Part shown: positions 35,580 to 43,577 of the stretch, piece after piece
Position numbering within the stretch: position 1 is the stretch's first letter
Layout: every line of letters begins with the position of its first letter
Assembly: GCF_003208435.1 (NCBI RefSeq)
Contig: NZ_QKMF01000008.1
Location: forward strand, 62,001-126,000
Source of the DNA: Pelagimonas varians
GTDB taxonomy: Bacteria > Pseudomonadota > Alphaproteobacteria > Rhodobacterales > Rhodobacteraceae
Direction of reading: 5' to 3'
Length of the DNA stretch: 64,000 nt
The notes under the pieces: generated by a model
The model's input: the letters and a program-made list of their open reading frames with translations, nothing else
Told to the model about the DNA's origin: nothing
Database searches by the model: none
Translations under genes and position numbers: made by a program

Positions 35580-35596
35580 GTTTCCATTTTGGAAAC
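35580..35596 (-). promoter_or_regulatory. Palindrome upstream of the PKS operon
   Basis: GTTTCCATTTTGGAAAC is a perfect 6-bp inverted repeat around ATTTT, in the 185-bp gap between the flippase stop and the PKS start. Its right arm (TTTGGAAACAC with the following bases) recurs upstream of the Wzz-like gene. It may be a regulator binding site. There is no T-run on the minus strand, so it is not an obvious terminator. Confidence 0.4.
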
Positions 35597-35604
35597 ACGA
35601 GCAG

Positions 35605-36966
35605 CTATAAGCTTTTCCCGGCAAAATCCACGATGACATCCCAATTGAGCCACAACGCAGCACCGGCAAGACACAACCCGAAAACCACAAAACCCAGATC
35701 ATGAACCGGATCCCACGCGCCCATCCGGCGCGCCAACCAAACCACAACCGGATAGGCCAAAATCGGGGCGGTGCCATATCCGAGGAGCGCCCCAAGCAGG
35801 CCTCCCAGTTCTAGCCCGACTAAAAGGCACACAACCATCAACACTGCCCGCGCGGCGGTCAGAATGAAAAACCGCCTTGAATCCCCAGCAGCCAGCGCCG
35901 CCTGATCGTATGTCATAACAATCAACATCGGCATTTGCGCGATCGCCAAAATGACAGCAATGGCCCCTGCATCCAAATATCGGTCATCGTACAACAGGTG
36001 GACAATCTGCACGCCGAGAAGCGCAAAAAAGCCGACAAACCCCATGAGCATCAATGATACCGCGACCCGCATCTTGCGCAGCTTGAGGAAGTTTTCACGA
36101 CTGTGGGTTGGGGGCGTTTCACGGTAAATTGGAATCAGGATTTTCTGCGTCACCATTCCGCCCAGCATCAAGGGGAACGAGGCCCAAAAAAAGCCGATGT
36201 TATAAACACCAAACATATCCAAAGGCACAAATTTACCGATCAATATTTTGTCGGATTGCGAAATAAAGAACCCGCAGACAGTGGCCAGAAATACCCACTT
36301 TCCAAAGCCGATCAATTCGTGAGCCGCGGCTTTTTCCCAACGAAAATGGTTCTTTATGCCAGGAAGGAAGCGCCGGTAGCACACCACCTCCAACAGCGCG
36401 CCAACGACGCCTGAGATCACCAAAGCCCAGACCGATTGCATCAACACCGCCAAGCCAATGGCGACAGACGTTGACGCCAGTTGCACAGCCGTATCCAACA
36501 CCGTGATCCGGCCCATATTCAGATGTCGGTTGGCGGTCAGCATCTTGGTCGGTCTAAATCCGGTGATCAGCAAAGTCAGCGCGGAAACCGGCAACATTTG
36601 CAACAAGTCCTCCTGGCCATAGACCCAAGCCATCGGCCAAGCAAATATGCACGCCACCAGCCAGAGCACGATGCCGCGGACGACTTGAATGCTCCATGCA
36701 GTGTTCAGAAAATCAGGGTCATCGCCCCGCTTGCTCTGAAGCACCGAAGGGGCCACTCCGACGTCGGAAAACTGCCCCAGCCCCATAAGAAACACCATGA
36801 CCAGCGCCATCAAGCCAAAGGCCTCGGGGAAAAGCAATCGGGTCAATATCAAATTAGACCCAAGGCGAATGAGCTGGCTCACGCCAAAACCGCCGACGAT
36901 CAAAGCCGACGACCGTAGCGCTCGTGCACCCAACGACGACCCTTGGAATTTCGCCAAAACGCTCAT
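35605..36966 (-). CDS. Wzx-type polysaccharide flippase
   Basis: This 453-residue membrane protein of the MATE/MVF-like polysaccharide transporter superfamily has repeated long hydrophobic helices and an N-terminal GGFGVSQLIRLGSNLILTRL followed by LFPEAFGLMAL, typical of Wzx and lipopolysaccharide/teichuronic exporters. It should flip undecaprenyl-linked repeat units across the inner membrane. Its start overlaps the preceding glycosyltransferase stop by four bases (ATGA), so the two are coupled. It ends 185 bp before the PKS start and could share its transcript. Confidence 0.9.
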   Translation of the reverse strand: MSVLAKFQGSSLGARALRSSALIVGGFGVSQLIRLGSNLILTRLLFPEAFGLMALVMVFLMGLGQFSDVGVAPSVLQSKRGDDPDFLNTAWSIQVVRGIVLWLVACIFAWPMAWVYGQEDLLQMLPVSALTLLITGFRPTKMLTANRHLNMGRITVLDTAVQLASTSVAIGLAVLMQSVWALVISGVVGALLEVVCYRRFLPGIKNHFRWEKAAAHELIGFGKWVFLATVCGFFISQSDKILIGKFVPLDMFGVYNIGFFWASFPLMLGGMVTQKILIPIYRETPPTHSRENFLKLRKMRVAVSLMLMGFVGFFALLGVQIVHLLYDDRYLDAGAIAVILAIAQMPMLIVMTYDQAALAAGDSRRFFILTAARAVLMVVCLLVGLELGGLLGALLGYGTAPILAYPVVVWLARRMGAWDPVHDLGFVVFGLCLAGAALWLNWDVIVDFAGKSL

Positions 36967-37790
36967 CTGCTACGGCTCCACCCCGTGTCGCGTGACCGTG
37001 TCAGCCTGCTGACCACAGCCACAGCCGAATAGATCAAAAAACCCAGAGGGTGGCGCATAGCCAAACCCAGTTTACGGCCAAATGGAAACTGGGGCTTGTC
37101 ATCGTTCCCAACAAGATCAGAATATTCTAAACCAATTTGGTCAACGCCCAAATCCTGACGCCTGCGCACCTTGACCAAATTGCGAAACCCTTCGGCGATA
37201 GGCCAATCGTAGGAGGCCGACACACCAATACGTTCGTGCGGTGTAAAACAAAGCCTGACAAAGGTATCGTCCGAAATGATGTCCGGAAAATCAGCCCATC
37301 GCGTCCGCCCTTCGGCGTTCACCGCATACACCCCGCACCCCGGCACACACTCCGTCATAAATGGAACTTGGCGCCAAATCCGGGCATAGGCACCGCTGAT
37401 CCATCCCTTAGAAGTAATATTCACCGCCCCCGATGCATAGCGCGCCGTCCGGCTTTCCAACACATTGGCCAATTGCCAAAGCAGCCCCCGACTGATGATC
37501 ACATCTGCGTCCAGATAAACCCGCACAGCGCCGCGCGCCGCATCATCACCAGCATTTAAGGCTCCAAGCTTGCCGCCTTGGGTTCGCTCGATCACCTGCA
37601 ACTGCCAACCTCGTTCCGAAAACGCCTGTGTTTTGGTGCGCGCTTGATGGGCCGTGTCGTCGGTGCAACCGTTCGCAACAACGATGACCTGCACGCCTGA
37701 TCCATCCCAATCAGACGTTAGAATCGCCGCAAGACAGTCGCCGATCAGCGCCGCCTCATTGCTTGCCGGAAGAATCACAGAAAGTTGCAT
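36963..37790 (-). CDS. Family-2 glycosyltransferase
   Basis: This 275-residue GT-A enzyme starts MQLSVILPASNEAALIGDCL, and continues VIVVANGCTDDTAHQA, the DXD motif VYLDADVIISRG, and DDTFVRLCF near residue 195. It transfers a sugar in polysaccharide assembly. The ATG at 37790 gives the standard family start; other in-frame Met codons at 37817 and 37859 would add up to 23 residues and cannot be excluded. It is coupled to the flippase gene downstream and divergent from the GT4 gene at 37974. Confidence 0.86.
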   Translation of the reverse strand: MQLSVILPASNEAALIGDCLAAILTSDWDGSGVQVIVVANGCTDDTAHQARTKTQAFSERGWQLQVIERTQGGKLGALNAGDDAARGAVRVYLDADVIISRGLLWQLANVLESRTARYASGAVNITSKGWISGAYARIWRQVPFMTECVPGCGVYAVNAEGRTRWADFPDIISDDTFVRLCFTPHERIGVSASYDWPIAEGFRNLVKVRRRQDLGVDQIGLEYSDLVGNDDKPQFPFGRKLGLAMRHPLGFLIYSAVAVVSRLTRSRDTGWSRSR

Positions 37791-37973
37791 CTGCCCCACA
37801 CTCTCGTCAATCACCATAACCCGTACCCAAGGGGCCACACATTTCAAAAATAGGGGCACCTTTGTGATAGCTCATTGCAGTTAACTATGGCCAAAGAATG
37901 GAAAGGACTAGATTATTTCTAAACGTCACCTTGGGAGGGTGACCTGCTGCACATTTTTCAAGGCTAGGTAACA

Positions 37974-39188
37974 GTGACGCAAAGTTTGCGGATCGGATAT
38001 ATTGTACCCCAGTTTCCTGGGCAAACGCACATCTTCTTTTGGCGCGAAATTCAAGCGCTTGAGCGGATGGGCCACGAAGTGCACGTCTTCTCTACCAGCA
38101 AGCCGCCAAAGGGATTGATTGCACACGACTGGTCAGATGAGGCCATGGAACGCACAACCTACTTGGGCTCCGCCAACCCCCTTAAAGCAGGCATTGCTGC
38201 GTCTCGCCTTTTGGGGCTTGGTCTGCCTGGGTGGATATTACGCGAAGGCGGCGAGTTTGCCAAAGACGCCTTGATCTGCCTTGGGGCCTCTCAACAGCTT
38301 GCCCAATGTGCGAAAACCCTGAAGTTGGATCACATCCATGCCCACTCCTGCGCACGGTCGTCCTTGATTGCGTGTTTTGCGCATATTTTGGGGGCACCCA
38401 CCTATTCACTCACATTGCATGGCCCGCTCTCGGATTACGGCCCCGGTCAGCGCCTCAAGTGGGAGCATGCGAGCTTTGCCACAGTCATCACCCAAAAGCT
38501 GGAAGATGAAATCGGACAGCAACTGGCCGGATACCTGCCAGAACGCATTGTCATCCGGCCCATGGGCGTTGACACAGATGCCCTGACCCGCACGGCCCCC
38601 TACACGCCCCCCAAACTTGGCCGCCCGATCCGTGTGTTTTCCTGTGGACGCCTGAATGTGGTCAAGGGGCATCAGGATCTGATGTCCGCCACCCGTCAGT
38701 TGATTGACCAGGGGGTTGATGTCCGCGTTGAAATCGCTGGCGAAGACGATCATGGCGGCGGCGGCTACCGCACCGAGCTCGAAGCGCATTTGAAAAAACT
38801 GCACCTGCAAGATCACGTAAAACTACTTGGGGCCATTGACGCCGGTCAGGTCAAAGCCAAACTGGAAGAAAGCCATTTGTTTGTGCTGGCGTCTTGGGAT
38901 GAACCTCTTGGCGTCGCCTATATGGAGGCAATGTCGATGGGCGTGCCAACCATCGGCACCGATGCTGGTGGTGTGCGTGAATTGATTGAAGACAGTGTAA
39001 ACGGCTATCTCGTTGCGCCCAAATCGCCCAATCAGCTGGCCCGAACCATCAGAACTCTGGCCGGAGATCCGGCGGCCTTGCAACGCCTTTCAGAAGCTGG
39101 CCGCAGTCACGTGGTTAAACATTTCCGCACCGCGCTTGGTGCGGAAACCTTAGTGACTGAAATCAACACGGTCTTGGATCGACGCTAA
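37974..39188 (+). CDS. Family-4 glycosyltransferase
   Basis: This 404-residue GT-B enzyme begins LRIGYIVPQFPGQTHIFFWR, the pattern seen in exopolysaccharide GT4 proteins, and has RVFSCGRLNVVKGHQDLM, a DDHGGGGYR segment, LLGAIDAGQVKAKLEE and the donor-binding EPLGVAYMEAMSMGVPTIG. The predicted start is GTG at 37974 with AGGT upstream. It reads alone to the right, divergent from the left-reading glycosyltransferase/flippase/PKS operon. Its sugar and linkage are not predictable. Confidence 0.88.
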   Translation: MTQSLRIGYIVPQFPGQTHIFFWREIQALERMGHEVHVFSTSKPPKGLIAHDWSDEAMERTTYLGSANPLKAGIAASRLLGLGLPGWILREGGEFAKDALICLGASQQLAQCAKTLKLDHIHAHSCARSSLIACFAHILGAPTYSLTLHGPLSDYGPGQRLKWEHASFATVITQKLEDEIGQQLAGYLPERIVIRPMGVDTDALTRTAPYTPPKLGRPIRVFSCGRLNVVKGHQDLMSATRQLIDQGVDVRVEIAGEDDHGGGGYRTELEAHLKKLHLQDHVKLLGAIDAGQVKAKLEESHLFVLASWDEPLGVAYMEAMSMGVPTIGTDAGGVRELIEDSVNGYLVAPKSPNQLARTIRTLAGDPAALQRLSEAGRSHVVKHFRTALGAETLVTEINTVLDRR

Positions 39189-39204
39189 ACGCGCATCTGT
39201 GTCC

Positions 39205-42171
39205 TTAAAAATCAGCGACCTGCATCGAACGCCCGACGGCCCCTTCGAACAAAAGCTCTTCAATCGATCGCATCTGAACAACACCGCGGGGGCCAGAGGC
39301 TAAGAAGTGTTGTTCAGTCTGCTCGAACCGGTAGTCTTCTGGTGCGCCCGGCAACAAGGCTTTGTCGGTGCCCTCGCCGCCATGCAATACATCGTCTCCG
39401 CCACTGCTGACCAGCGTGTCATTGCCAGACCCCGCTATCAACACATCCTCATGGGCTGTGCCCTGAAGACGCTGATTGCCGGTCCCTGCAACGCGGGTGA
39501 TGCCATTATTGAAATCCGACACGTCGCGTTGCTCCCATTCTCCGGGTTGGGCGGCATTGAAGGCCATCAGCATGTCCCAACGCGGATTGCTGTCATCCAA
39601 ATGCCGAAGCGCACCCCAACTGCCCCACTTTGTCGCCGGAGCCACATCGACAAAGGCATTGAACATCGTGCCGCCAGACTGGACCCATCCCGCCAAAAGA
39701 AGTTCATAAAGCTTTGCCATTTCAGGGGTGTAATTATACTCGGTGAAAAAGTCGGTTAGACGGTCATCATTCACCAGCGGGCCAAGCGCTGAGATATGGG
39801 TGCCGCCTTCGTACATCACCAAACGCAAACCGGCTTTGCGCGCAACCGCTGCCTGATATGGGAAAATCTCTTGGGTCAACTCGCGCAGTGACCCCTCTTG
39901 GAGCGTTAAAGTCACCGGCGCAATCGCAGCCTCAAATCGGGCCTTTTTAACATATTCCCGCAAGGCGACTCGGCGCAGTCCCTGTGCCTCGCCGGCTTTG
40001 ACGGCGCGGGCTTCGGATTGATCCAGCCAACCCGACATCCGCTGCGACATGGCATCTGTTCCCAACTCATAGCCAAAGTATCCAGTCACTGCATAGGCAT
40101 CAAAGCTTTGTTCCGGCATTCGCCCAAGGCTCAGGTAAGCCAAAGGGGCGCGCAAAATATCTTCTTCCAGACCGGGCCAACCTGTATGCGTCGAAACGAC
40201 ACGAACCAGCCGGTCAGATGCTTCATCGCCATAGACGTCTGTCCAGATGTCCATCACCTGTGCCGAACGCAGCCCATAGAACTGCATCCAGCCCGTGTCA
40301 GTTTCCCCCCAAAGCTGCGTTGCCTGATCACGCGCCCAACGGGCTTGTTCAAAGATCTGGTTCCACACCTCGTTCGAGTATTCAACATGCGCCTTGAGAC
40401 CGGGGTCCAACCCATCCTTGACCGCCTGCGCGAACTGCCGGACATAGGCGTCATCAGCCATATGCGGCAAGGTAAACCACGGGTCGGCTCCGATCCGGTT
40501 GGCAAGCTTGATCATAACTTCAAGTGGCACCCCCCATTGCGACCAAGTGGCGTCTGTCATCTGAGGTTGATCTTCCCATGTCTTCACGGGCGACCCGTTG
40601 GTCATCATCCAATCCATAAACCGGACCGACCGCAGGTCTTGGATCAAGTCAATCCAAACCGGATTGAACAAGGCACCTGCCTCATACATGGCAAGGTGAT
40701 CTTCGTGCAGAACGCGAATATTCCGGATTGGGTCATTGGCATCAATTGCCTTTAGCTTAACTCCGACCAGCCCATCACCGGGGGTATAGGTGAAATCGAT
40801 CCGGCCCTCCCCATAACTTGCACGTCGGGCGCGGCCAAACAGTGAAATGTCACCCTTGCCCTCATAGGTTAGCCTATACCGCCCAGCCAGAGACTTGGCA
40901 CCTTCGTGTTGCTCAGTCAAAAATACCGATTCAACCGCGATGATCCCGTCAGGAATGGAAACCGGCCAGCCGTTTTCATCCAGATGCCCGCCTGCCACCA
41001 AGGCTTCGGTGGGGGCCGCGCCCCATTGATCCGCGCTATGGCCAACCCAGCTGCGCGCGGATTTCATGATGTCCAAAAACGGATGCTGTGTGGACCAATC
41101 CGAGATTCCATTCAGGCCCATCCCCAAAACCGGAACACCGTCCGGCCGCAATCCGCTGGGGGGCAAGACCACGGGGCTGCGTTCCGGAAATATGTCCGCA
41201 GCAGGAGCCTGCACTGTCTCGACTGGCGCGATCACGGCTTGCGGGGCAGTTATCTGGGCACGGCCCAAGGCTTGGACATCAGGCATCGCCTCCCAGATGG
41301 CGGCCGCAATTTCCGGGTATTTGTCGACAATATCGGGATGCAGCTTGCTGGGCGGTTGAAAACCGGCGGGCGGAGCTTCGTTGTAGAGCGAGGCATAGGT
41401 GATCATCGCTGCCAAGAAATACAGGGACGACGTGCCATGAGGCGCGTCATCGGTATAAAAGGACTCTGCTGGCAATCCTGCCAGAACCCCATCCTTCGAC
41501 AACACCTGCGATAAAATAGACCCAACCGGAATCAGCTGGGTTTGGTGGTCAGGGCGTGCCACTGCCAGCGTTTCGATCAGATCTTCATACCAATCGTGGT
41601 AGTCTTCCAAATTATACGCATGATACCGCCGAAGACTGCGCGCATTGGGTGGGAAGCTACGGGTAAACGTGCCCATATCCGCCCACCCTTCATAAATGAA
41701 CAAGCGGGACTGAGGGCTTTGCTGATGCGCAAAGTCAAACACCTGTAGCATGGCATCCAATGGGCTGACACCTGACGGGTTCTCGCCATCATAGGGCACA
41801 TCCGGTTTCTGATATTGGATAAAGTTTGCAGGCGTCAGGACAACCGCGTCAAATCCGGCCTCTCCGAAACTCTGGCGACCGGGAGACCAAGCGCGTTTGA
41901 CCCCGCTAAATCCCCAATTTGGCCTCGGCGGTAGCCCTTCGGCAAAAGTTCGCAAAAACCCCCATTGACCATCGGTTGCGAAACCTTTGCCTGCCGTCTT
42001 GGCCAGTTGATCCAACCAATGCGGCACGTTGGTATCGTCATCGTCTTCGCTTAGATGATGGACCAAGGAATTGCCAAAGAAATAGACCTTTGAGTCGTCG
42101 CGGGCTTGTGCAAGCACTGCGCCACCCATGAATATTGCCAGTCCGGCCACGGCCACAATTCGCCTGATCAT
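39205..42171 (-). CDS. Secreted RTX protein with SGNH-like and GH-A-like regions
   Basis: This 988-residue protein has an N-terminal signal peptide (about residues 1-23). It then shows a GNSLVHHL element (33-40) resembling the SGNH-hydrolase block. The middle contains HVEYSNEVWN near residue 600, an Asn-Glu acid/base pattern of clan GH-A glycosidases, and VMYEGGTH near residue 787, a possible nucleophile glutamate. The C-terminus has RTX-type nonapeptides (GSGNDTLVSSGGDDVLHGG, roughly 910-932), calcium-binding repeats typical of type I secretion substrates. It probably acts outside the cell on a polysaccharide, perhaps the one made by the preceding locus. Catalytic assignment is an inference from short motifs. 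Confidence 0.68.
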   Translation of the reverse strand: MIRRIVAVAGLAIFMGGAVLAQARDDSKVYFFGNSLVHHLSEDDDDTNVPHWLDQLAKTAGKGFATDGQWGFLRTFAEGLPPRPNWGFSGVKRAWSPGRQSFGEAGFDAVVLTPANFIQYQKPDVPYDGENPSGVSPLDAMLQVFDFAHQQSPQSRLFIYEGWADMGTFTRSFPPNARSLRRYHAYNLEDYHDWYEDLIETLAVARPDHQTQLIPVGSILSQVLSKDGVLAGLPAESFYTDDAPHGTSSLYFLAAMITYASLYNEAPPAGFQPPSKLHPDIVDKYPEIAAAIWEAMPDVQALGRAQITAPQAVIAPVETVQAPAADIFPERSPVVLPPSGLRPDGVPVLGMGLNGISDWSTQHPFLDIMKSARSWVGHSADQWGAAPTEALVAGGHLDENGWPVSIPDGIIAVESVFLTEQHEGAKSLAGRYRLTYEGKGDISLFGRARRASYGEGRIDFTYTPGDGLVGVKLKAIDANDPIRNIRVLHEDHLAMYEAGALFNPVWIDLIQDLRSVRFMDWMMTNGSPVKTWEDQPQMTDATWSQWGVPLEVMIKLANRIGADPWFTLPHMADDAYVRQFAQAVKDGLDPGLKAHVEYSNEVWNQIFEQARWARDQATQLWGETDTGWMQFYGLRSAQVMDIWTDVYGDEASDRLVRVVSTHTGWPGLEEDILRAPLAYLSLGRMPEQSFDAYAVTGYFGYELGTDAMSQRMSGWLDQSEARAVKAGEAQGLRRVALREYVKKARFEAAIAPVTLTLQEGSLRELTQEIFPYQAAVARKAGLRLVMYEGGTHISALGPLVNDDRLTDFFTEYNYTPEMAKLYELLLAGWVQSGGTMFNAFVDVAPATKWGSWGALRHLDDSNPRWDMLMAFNAAQPGEWEQRDVSDFNNGITRVAGTGNQRLQGTAHEDVLIAGSGNDTLVSSGGDDVLHGGEGTDKALLPGAPEDYRFEQTEQHFLASGPRGVVQMRSIEELLFEGAVGRSMQVADF

Positions 42172-42278
42172 AGGTTCACCTTTGACACTGCTTCGATACC
42201 TGAATTCACCTGTAGTATGCCGTATTACACAGCAAGCTCAAACAGGCTGTTTTTGAAATATTGACGGCACCGGGATGA

Positions 42279-42944
42279 TTACCAAGGCACGGTTTTCCCC
42301 GCCCAGTCGTAAAAGCCACCGGTTTGATCCGGCTTCAAGTTTTCGATCACAGCCAAAAGATTCCGGGCTGCCGCATCGGGAGTGACCATCGGGTATTGGC
42401 CACTGTATTTTTGCGTAAAAGGTGTCGACACAGTGCCGGGGTGCAGGCCCACGCAAACAGCTTGTTTGTGACTCCGGGCCAACTCGATCGCTGTGCACCT
42501 TAAGATCTGGTTCAATGCCGCTTTGGATGCCCTATAGCTGGTCCAGCCACCCAACCGGTTGTCTCCGATTGATCCAACACGGGCAGACAATGCCGCAACT
42601 ACAGATTTGCGATCTTTGGGCAACAGACGCGCGGCGTGGCGCAAAACCAACGCCGGACCAATGGCATTCAGCGCGAACTGGTCCGCCAAAGCCTTGGCAT
42701 CAATCGACCTCACTGTCTTTTCCGGTGCAGCACCACCAATTTCCAGCGCGCCACTGGCGATCAAAATCATGTCGTAGCCGGGCCCAAGTGCAGACATCTG
42801 GGCGTCGACCACAGAGTCATCGGTCAGATCAAATCCGGTTTCACGGCGCGACAAGCCATCGACGGCCCACCCTCGCCCCTGCAAATGCCGTGTGACGGCG
42901 GAGCCGATGCCCCCGCTTGATCCGATAATCAATGCGCGCTTCAT
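42279..42944 (-). CDS. Short-chain dehydrogenase/reductase
   Basis: This 221-residue SDR has the nucleotide-binding IIGSSGGIGSAV at its N-terminus and TSYRASKAALNQ with the catalytic Tyr and Lys near residues 140-144. It resembles the C-factor/CsgA-like group of short SDRs rather than a sugar enzyme. The ATG at 42944 has an AGGAGAC-type site upstream. It sits between the RTX protein and the leuA leader and reads left, so it may be an independent gene. The substrate is unknown. Confidence 0.8.
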   Translation of the reverse strand: MKRALIIGSSGGIGSAVTRHLQGRGWAVDGLSRRETGFDLTDDSVVDAQMSALGPGYDMILIASGALEIGGAAPEKTVRSIDAKALADQFALNAIGPALVLRHAARLLPKDRKSVVAALSARVGSIGDNRLGGWTSYRASKAALNQILRCTAIELARSHKQAVCVGLHPGTVSTPFTQKYSGQYPMVTPDAAARNLLAVIENLKPDQTGGFYDWAGKTVPW

Positions 42945-43008
42945 GCCTGTCTCCTTTCACCGTTACATAGCGCCGAAACCGCAATGGGCAAAAAACTGCA
43001 AATTCCAC

Positions 43009-43036
43009 TTTTCATTCACGAAAGGCCGGGTATAGT
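43009..43036 (+). promoter_or_regulatory. Candidate promoter of the leucine leader
   Basis: TATAGT at 43031-43036 is a good -10 hexamer; TTTTCA at 43009-43014, 16 bases upstream, matches the -35 consensus at four of six positions. The expected start point falls on or next to the A of the leader ATG at 43043, so the leader may be translated from a leaderless message. Confidence 0.45.
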
Positions 43037-43042
43037 CCGCGC

Positions 43043-43129
43043 ATGTCTATGACCACACATATCGCAAATATCGCGCGCCTTCCGGCGCCGTTTGCGCGTG
43101 GCATTGACCTACTCCTAACTCGCCTCTGA
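43043..43129 (+). CDS. leuL: Leucine leader peptide
   Basis: This 28-codon reading frame starts at 43043 and ends CTA-CTC-CTA-ACT-CGC-CTC-TGA, so four of the last six residues are leucine, three of them consecutive. That is the hallmark of an attenuator leader peptide that senses leucyl-tRNA. It is 76 bases before a cupin gene that is followed directly by leuA. No ribosome site is seen upstream, consistent with leaderless translation. It is too short for an ordinary gene search. Confidence 0.78.
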   Translation: MSMTTHIANIARLPAPFARGIDLLLTRL

Positions 43130-43205
43130 GCGCGGCCTTTTCGGCGCGCGTGCTCAGAGGAGATGTTTCGCGCCGTTCCCCGCAAATCGAGTTAGGATAA
43201 CCCCC
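43109..43205 (+). promoter_or_regulatory. Leader RNA with nested stems that can sequester the downstream ribosome site
   Basis: An inner perfect 9-bp stem pairs 43123-43131 (CCTCTGAGC) with 43152-43160. An outer perfect 10-bp stem pairs 43113-43122 (TCCTAACTCG, overlapping the leucine codons) with 43188-43197 (CGAGTTAGGA), which contains the AGGA Shine-Dalgarno of the cupin gene. No T-run follows the inner stem, so the control looks translational rather than terminator-based. A ribosome stalled on the CTA/CTC codons would hold 43113-43122 and expose the site. Confidence 0.7.
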
Positions 43206-43562
43206 ATGAACAAAGTGAATCTGGCCCAAAAGCTGACCATGTTTGAGACCCACTGGGATCCGCATGTCGTCGCCAGCTACAATGACAACGACGTCATGGT
43301 TGTGAAATTCAAAGGCGAATTTCCATTTCACAAACACGTTGCAAGTGATGACTTCTTTTTGGTGCTCGAAGGCGAGGTCACCATGGATTACCAAGACCAT
43401 GACCCGGTGACCTTTGGCCCCGGAGAGCTGGTTGTTGTGCCACAAGGCGTGGTGCACCGTCCCCGCGCAGCCAACGAAGTCAAAGTGCTTTTGATTGAAC
43501 CCAAAGGCGAACCCAATTCCGGGGACGCGGACCGTCAAGCCGCCCCCAAACCGCATATCTGA
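43206..43562 (+). CDS. Small cupin-domain protein
   Basis: This 118-residue single-domain cupin has the two metal-binding motifs in order: PFHKHVASDDFFLVLEGEVT (His residues and Glu) and GPGELVVVPQGVVHRP with a late His. These are conserved in metal-dependent dioxygenases, isomerases and sensory proteins. It starts eight bases after the AGGA that the leader RNA can mask, and leuA starts 15 bases after its stop, so it is the first structural gene of the leu transcript. A function in leucine synthesis is not known; the role is not assigned. Confidence 0.88.
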   Translation: MNKVNLAQKLTMFETHWDPHVVASYNDNDVMVVKFKGEFPFHKHVASDDFFLVLEGEVTMDYQDHDPVTFGPGELVVVPQGVVHRPRAANEVKVLLIEPKGEPNSGDADRQAAPKPHI

Positions 43563-43577
43563 TCAGGACTGAAGACC

